Below, piece after piece: positions 25,743 to 29,298 of a DNA stretch of 29,298 nt; the stretch's first letter is position 1, and every line of letters starts with the position of its first letter. The stretch spans positions 1 to 29,298 of the forward strand of contig NZ_QSDY01000021.1 of assembly GCF_003463825.1 (NCBI RefSeq). Direction: 5' to 3'. Position numbers and translations under genes: made by a program. The notes beneath the pieces are model-generated. The model was not told where the DNA came from. It did not search any database and worked only from the letters and a program-made list of their open reading frames with translations. This DNA comes from Veillonella sp. AM51-8BH (GTDB lineage Bacteria; Bacillota; Negativicutes; Veillonellales; Veillonellaceae).

Positions 25743-28555
25743 AGCGCACAGAAAACCGACCAGACTCCCGCGTAGAGCTTCACTTACATACTAAGATGAG
25801 TGATAAGGATGCTCTCGTATCTGTTAAGGATCTATTTAAAACTGTAAAAAAATGGGGCCATCCTGCGGTGGCTATTACAGATCATGGCGTAGTACAAGCC
25901 TTCCCTGAGGCTCAAGCTCTTGGTAAAGAGCTTGGCGTTAAGGTTATCTATGGTGTAGAAGGTTACCTTATCGATGATGAAACGGTAACGCGTGACGAAG
26001 AGCCTGTAGTAGATAAGAAGAAGAAAAAAGAAAAAGATAAACGGTACCATATTATCTTGTTAGCTAAAAATATGGTAGGTTTACGTAATCTGTATAAGAT
26101 GATTTCTATATCTCACTTAGAACATTACAAGGTTCGCCCTCGTTTACCACGTTCTGTTATTGAAGAACATCGTGAAGGTATTATCATCGGTTCTGCTTGT
26201 GAAGCAGGGGAGCTTATGCAATCCATCGTCCGTGGCGCTACAAAGGAAGAATTACTAGAGGTAGCCTCCTTCTACGACTATCTTGAAATTCAACCACATA
26301 CGAACAATATGTTCTTGGTTCGTAAAGGACTCATGCCTGATGAGCAAGCTCTTATCGATATGAATAAAACCGTTATCGAATTAGGGGAAGCTTTAAATAA
26401 ACCGGTATGTGCTACTTGTGATGTTCATTATTTAACACCAGAAGAAAAGATATATCGTGAAATTATGTTAACTGCATGTGGGTATCCAGATGCAGATGAA
26501 CAACCAGATTTGCACTTGCGTACTACAGATGAAATGTTGGCATCCTTCCCGTATTTAAGTGAAGAAAAGGCCTATGAAGTAGTTGTTACTAATACTCGTG
26601 CTATTAATGATAGCATCGAAGATATCAAACCAGTTCCAGACGGCACATATTCTCCAAAAATTGAAGGCGCTGATGAAGCTTTCACAGAAATGTGCTATAG
26701 AAATGCAAAGGCTATTTATGGTGATCCATTGCCACGTGTTGTACAAGAGCGTTTAGACTATGAATTGGATTGTATTATATCAAATGGTTATGGCGTATTG
26801 TATTACATTGCTCATAAGCTAGTAAAAAAATCTCTTGATGATGGCTATCTTGTAGGGTCTCGTGGTTCTGTAGGGTCTTCTTTTGCAGCTACCATGTCTG
26901 AGATTACAGAGGTAAACCCATTACCGCCGCATTATGTATGTCCTAATTGTAAATATTCAGAATTCTTTGAAAAAGGCGAATATGCAGGTGGCTTTGACTT
27001 GCCTCGTAAAGACTGCCCTGAGTGCGGTCATGCGTTACAAACAAATGGTCATGATATTCCGTTTGCTATCTTCCTTGGTTTCGAAGGTGATAAGGTTCCA
27101 GACATTGACCTTAACTTCTCCGGTGATTACCAAGCAAAAGCTCACAAATATACGGAAGAACTATTTGGCCGTGACAATGTATTTAAAGCCGGTACTATCG
27201 GTACCATCGCTGATAAAACGGCATTTGGTTATGTTAAAAAGTACGCTGAAATTAGAGACATTCAAGCTCGTAGTGGTTTCTTTGAACATTTAGCAAAAGG
27301 TTTTACAAACGTAAAGAATACTACAGGCCAACATCCTGGTGGCATCATGGTATGTCCGCGTGACATGGATGTGCATCACTTTACACCTATACAGCATCCT
27401 GCAAATAAGAAGGAAAGTGGCGTATTAACGACGCACTTTGACTATCACTCTATTGAAGGTCGTATGACTAAGCTTGATATTCTGGGCCATGATGATCCCA
27501 CAATCATTCGTATGCTAGAGGATTTAACCGGTATAGATGCAAAAACTATACCATTTGATGATCCAAAAACATTGAGTTTATTCTCTTCTACAGAAGGGAT
27601 TAGTTTAACACCTGAACAATTGCAAGGCGACCAAGTAGCCAGCTTGGCTGTGCCTGAATGTGGTACGAAGTTCGTACGGGGCATGCTTGAAGACTCTCGT
27701 CCGCAAACATTCTCTGATTTAGTTCGTATCTCTGGTTTCTCTCATGGTACAAACGTATGGCTCGACAATGCCCAAGACCTTATTAAAAATGGTACTTGTA
27801 AGTTGAACGAAGCCATCTCCACCCGTGATGACGTAATGAACTTCTTGATCCATCGCGGCATGGATAGAAAGCATAGTTTCTTCGTAATGGAAAACGTGCG
27901 TAAAGGGAAGGGCATTGAAAAACGGAATAAACAAGGGCAAGCTACGACGGAATTTGAAGCAGAAATGCGTGAAAATAATATTCCTGAATGGTTTATTGAA
28001 TCTTGTAAAAAGATTTCCTATCTATTCCCACGTGCTCATGCGGTTGCCTATGTAATGATGGCATTCCGTATTGCCTGGTTTAAGGTATACCATCCATTGG
28101 CATTTTATGCAGCATACTTCTCCATTCGTGCAAAGGCCTTTGACTTACGCATCATGACGGGAGACCTTAAAACTCAAATGACTGAGTTCAATCGTATTAA
28201 GGCTCTTGATCGCGCTGCCAGTCCTAAAGATAAGGACCTTATGAGCGCTTTAGAAGTATCTATGGAAATGTATCAACGTGGCTACCGTTTTATTAATGTA
28301 GATATTCAACACTCCGAAGCTAGACGCTTTAGCATTAAAGATGGTGCCTTATTGCCGCCATTCTTAGCTATTGATTCCTTAGGTGAAACTGTAGCTGATG
28401 CTATCGTTGCTGAACGAGAAGAACGTCCGTTTACATCTCTAAAAGACTTACAACGTCGTTGTAAGGTATCTAACACTATCATTGATCTTATGAAAGAACT
28501 CAAATGCTGTGGTGAACTACCTGAAGACGAACAAATGTCACTCTTTGGGGCATAA
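25724..28555 (+). CDS. polC: DNA polymerase III alpha subunit, PolC type, lacking the exonuclease domain
   Basis: PolC is the main replicative polymerase of Firmicutes. This 943-residue ORF begins at the PHP domain (VELHLHTKMSDKDA, H20/H22; ITDHG, 51-55; CDVHYL, 232-237). The palm follows with GYLVGSRGSVGSSFAATMSEITEVNPLPPHYVCP (about 374-407), a zinc ribbon (C406, C409, C431, C434) and catalytic PDIDLNFSGDYQ (D460, D462) and TKLDILGHDDPT (D585). The C-terminal region through QMSLFGA is complete. The DnaQ-like 3'-5' exonuclease normally inserted in PHP is absent: YGVEGYLIDDETV passes via a 20-residue lysine-rich linker (about 86-107) into YHIILLAKNMVGLRNLYKM. The ATG at 25724 has no ribosome site, unlike nearly every neighbour, which supports a frameshifted join to the upstream ORF. 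Confidence 0.95.
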   Translation: METTSVERTENRPDSRVELHLHTKMSDKDALVSVKDLFKTVKKWGHPAVAITDHGVVQAFPEAQALGKELGVKVIYGVEGYLIDDETVTRDEEPVVDKKKKKEKDKRYHIILLAKNMVGLRNLYKMISISHLEHYKVRPRLPRSVIEEHREGIIIGSACEAGELMQSIVRGATKEELLEVASFYDYLEIQPHTNNMFLVRKGLMPDEQALIDMNKTVIELGEALNKPVCATCDVHYLTPEEKIYREIMLTACGYPDADEQPDLHLRTTDEMLASFPYLSEEKAYEVVVTNTRAINDSIEDIKPVPDGTYSPKIEGADEAFTEMCYRNAKAIYGDPLPRVVQERLDYELDCIISNGYGVLYYIAHKLVKKSLDDGYLVGSRGSVGSSFAATMSEITEVNPLPPHYVCPNCKYSEFFEKGEYAGGFDLPRKDCPECGHALQTNGHDIPFAIFLGFEGDKVPDIDLNFSGDYQAKAHKYTEELFGRDNVFKAGTIGTIADKTAFGYVKKYAEIRDIQARSGFFEHLAKGFTNVKNTTGQHPGGIMVCPRDMDVHHFTPIQHPANKKESGVLTTHFDYHSIEGRMTKLDILGHDDPTIIRMLEDLTGIDAKTIPFDDPKTLSLFSSTEGISLTPEQLQGDQVASLAVPECGTKFVRGMLEDSRPQTFSDLVRISGFSHGTNVWLDNAQDLIKNGTCKLNEAISTRDDVMNFLIHRGMDRKHSFFVMENVRKGKGIEKRNKQGQATTEFEAEMRENNIPEWFIESCKKISYLFPRAHAVAYVMMAFRIAWFKVYHPLAFYAAYFSIRAKAFDLRIMTGDLKTQMTEFNRIKALDRAASPKDKDLMSALEVSMEMYQRGYRFINVDIQHSEARRFSIKDGALLPPFLAIDSLGETVADAIVAEREERPFTSLKDLQRRCKVSNTIIDLMKELKCCGELPEDEQMSLFGA

Positions 28556-28585
28556 TATAATATAAAATATGTATCGCATATAAAG

Positions 28586-28624
28586 TAAGCACTATACCTG
28601 GAATAGGATATAGTGCTTATTTTT
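28586..28624 (+). terminator. Terminator after polC
   Basis: TAAGCACTATA (28586-28596) pairs with TATAGTGCTTA (28609-28619). An inner CCT/AGG helix and one bulged A extend the hairpin, followed by TTTTT. It ends the comEA-polC transcript. Confidence 0.87.
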
Positions 28625-28679
28625 ATATATTTTGCTACAATACAATTAATATATCATTGGTGCAAGGGAGTGTTGTGTA

Positions 28680-28991
28680 ATGATAAGTAGTTTATTAAAA
28701 TTTTTAGGAATTAATTCATCGGATAGCAATATTTCTAAAGAACCAAAAATAAAATCAGAAGATAATAGAACCAAATCTAATATTTCTGTGGAACATCAAA
28801 ATCAAACTGTAGAGATTGAATTTTGGGATATTGATCATGAGGATATGCCTGAGTTAGAAGAATCAGATATTCCAGGTGTATACTTTAATGAATTCCGTGA
28901 ATATGTTGATGAAGAAGGGAATGTATTATCTCCATCAGATCTAGATGCAATACGGTATAAAGACGATTACGAGGACGATTATTATAGATAG
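28680..28991 (+). CDS. Small acidic hypothetical protein
   Basis: I do not recognise this 103-residue protein. It begins with a short hydrophobic/amphipathic stretch (ISSLLKFLGI), then a polar Ser/Lys/Asn-rich region to about residue 42. A strongly acidic C-terminal half follows (WDIDHEDMPELEESDIPG, then YKDDYEDDYYR). AAGGGAG lies about 11 bases upstream of the ATG. TACAAT boxes lie at 28636 and 28641 but have no good -35. It follows the polC terminator, so it begins a new unit. Acidic small proteins are often antitoxins, immunity proteins or nucleic-acid mimics, but nothing here decides the matter. Confidence 0.6.
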   Translation: MISSLLKFLGINSSDSNISKEPKIKSEDNRTKSNISVEHQNQTVEIEFWDIDHEDMPELEESDIPGVYFNEFREYVDEEGNVLSPSDLDAIRYKDDYEDDYYR

Positions 28992-29047
28992 AAATAATTA
29001 GAGTACGATTTTTAAATTGTTATCATATTAAAGTAAGTTGGTGAGGT

Positions 29048-29298
29048 ATGAGAGTTCCAATATATGAAGCTATAGCACACTATAAAAGAAATAAGGAGTT
29101 ACCTTATACAGAGTATTTTTGCTTAGGCTTTTTTTTCTAAATTATCATTAGCCGAAAAGGCTCTAACTGATTCAAAAAATTTAATAGGGTTTTCTGATTT
29201 GAATGATGATTCTTTTTCGATAATAACTCATTATTTAAATGATTGTGCTCATATAGGTGAAGATATTAACTATGAAATAGTAAATAACAAAATTTATG
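29048..29298 (+). pseudogene. Small protein gene broken at a T8 run, incomplete at the window end
   Basis: From the ATG at 29048, the frame reads MRVPIYEAIAHYKRNKELPYTEYFCLG and then stops at 29138 just after eight T residues (29129-29136). In the +1 frame the coding pattern resumes as SKLSLAEKALTDSKNLIGFSDLNDDSF and runs open to the window end. A run of seven T would restore one frame. The arrangement (a PYTEYFCLGFF strand, then a helix of the type xxAEKAL, then GFSDLNDDSF) reminds me of small immunity-like proteins in polymorphic toxin loci, but this is a pattern impression only. The in-frame TGA at 29042 rules out an earlier start, and GAGG lies only one base before the ATG. Confidence 0.5.

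Noticed and set aside
26934..27293. 119-residue plus-strand ORF inside polC
   Set aside because: It lies wholly in the polC palm region in another frame. Its composition reflects the polC codons and it has no ribosome site.

Overview
The window is about 29.3 kb of chromosomal core DNA from a low-G+C Firmicute. PolC, a T-box leader on glyQS, and the order rplS-rbgA-rnhB-...-dprA-topA-trmFO all point to Firmicutes. The protein sequences and the exonuclease-less PolC make me favour the Negativicutes, and a Veillonella-like organism is my best guess. That placement is inference and was not tested by a search.

Layout. Positions 1-460 hold a small membrane ORF, possibly cut by the window edge, and a membrane-segment fragment. 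Positions 457-3758 hold a strong promoter, a glycine T-box leader and glyQ-glyS. Positions 3795-4238 hold a MarR-type regulator. Positions 4269-6571 hold rplS with a candidate L19 leader, then overlapping rbgA and rnhB. Positions 6642-13724 are a tight run of yraN, comM, dprA, topA and trmFO. The last two probably start with TTG inside the end of the preceding gene. A two-way terminator separates them from lgt on the minus strand. A divergent promoter region then leads to a secreted GH18-like protein, leuS and a dCMP deaminase. An M29 aminopeptidase lies on the minus strand. From 20945 the plus strand carries comEA, comEC, holA and polC. The window ends with two small unrecognised genes, the second broken at a T8 run and cut by the window edge.

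How the genes fit together. Most are housekeeping: glycine and leucine tRNA charging, ribosome assembly (L19, RbgA), R-loop and supercoil control (RNase HII, TopA), tRNA methylation (TrmFO), replication (HolA, PolC) and lipoprotein maturation (Lgt). The rest form a natural-transformation set: ComEA and ComEC for uptake, DprA and ComM for handling incoming single strands, and a ComEB-like deaminase.

Most notable. PolC has a continuous PHP domain, with a short lysine-rich linker where the 3'-5' proofreading exonuclease normally sits. Four genes (leuS, the M29 aminopeptidase, comEC, polC) are each broken by what looks like loss of one base. Two of these are normally essential, so sequence error is the likeliest explanation. 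I found no CRISPR array, rRNA, tRNA, transposase or prophage, and nothing I would call a wholly new system.
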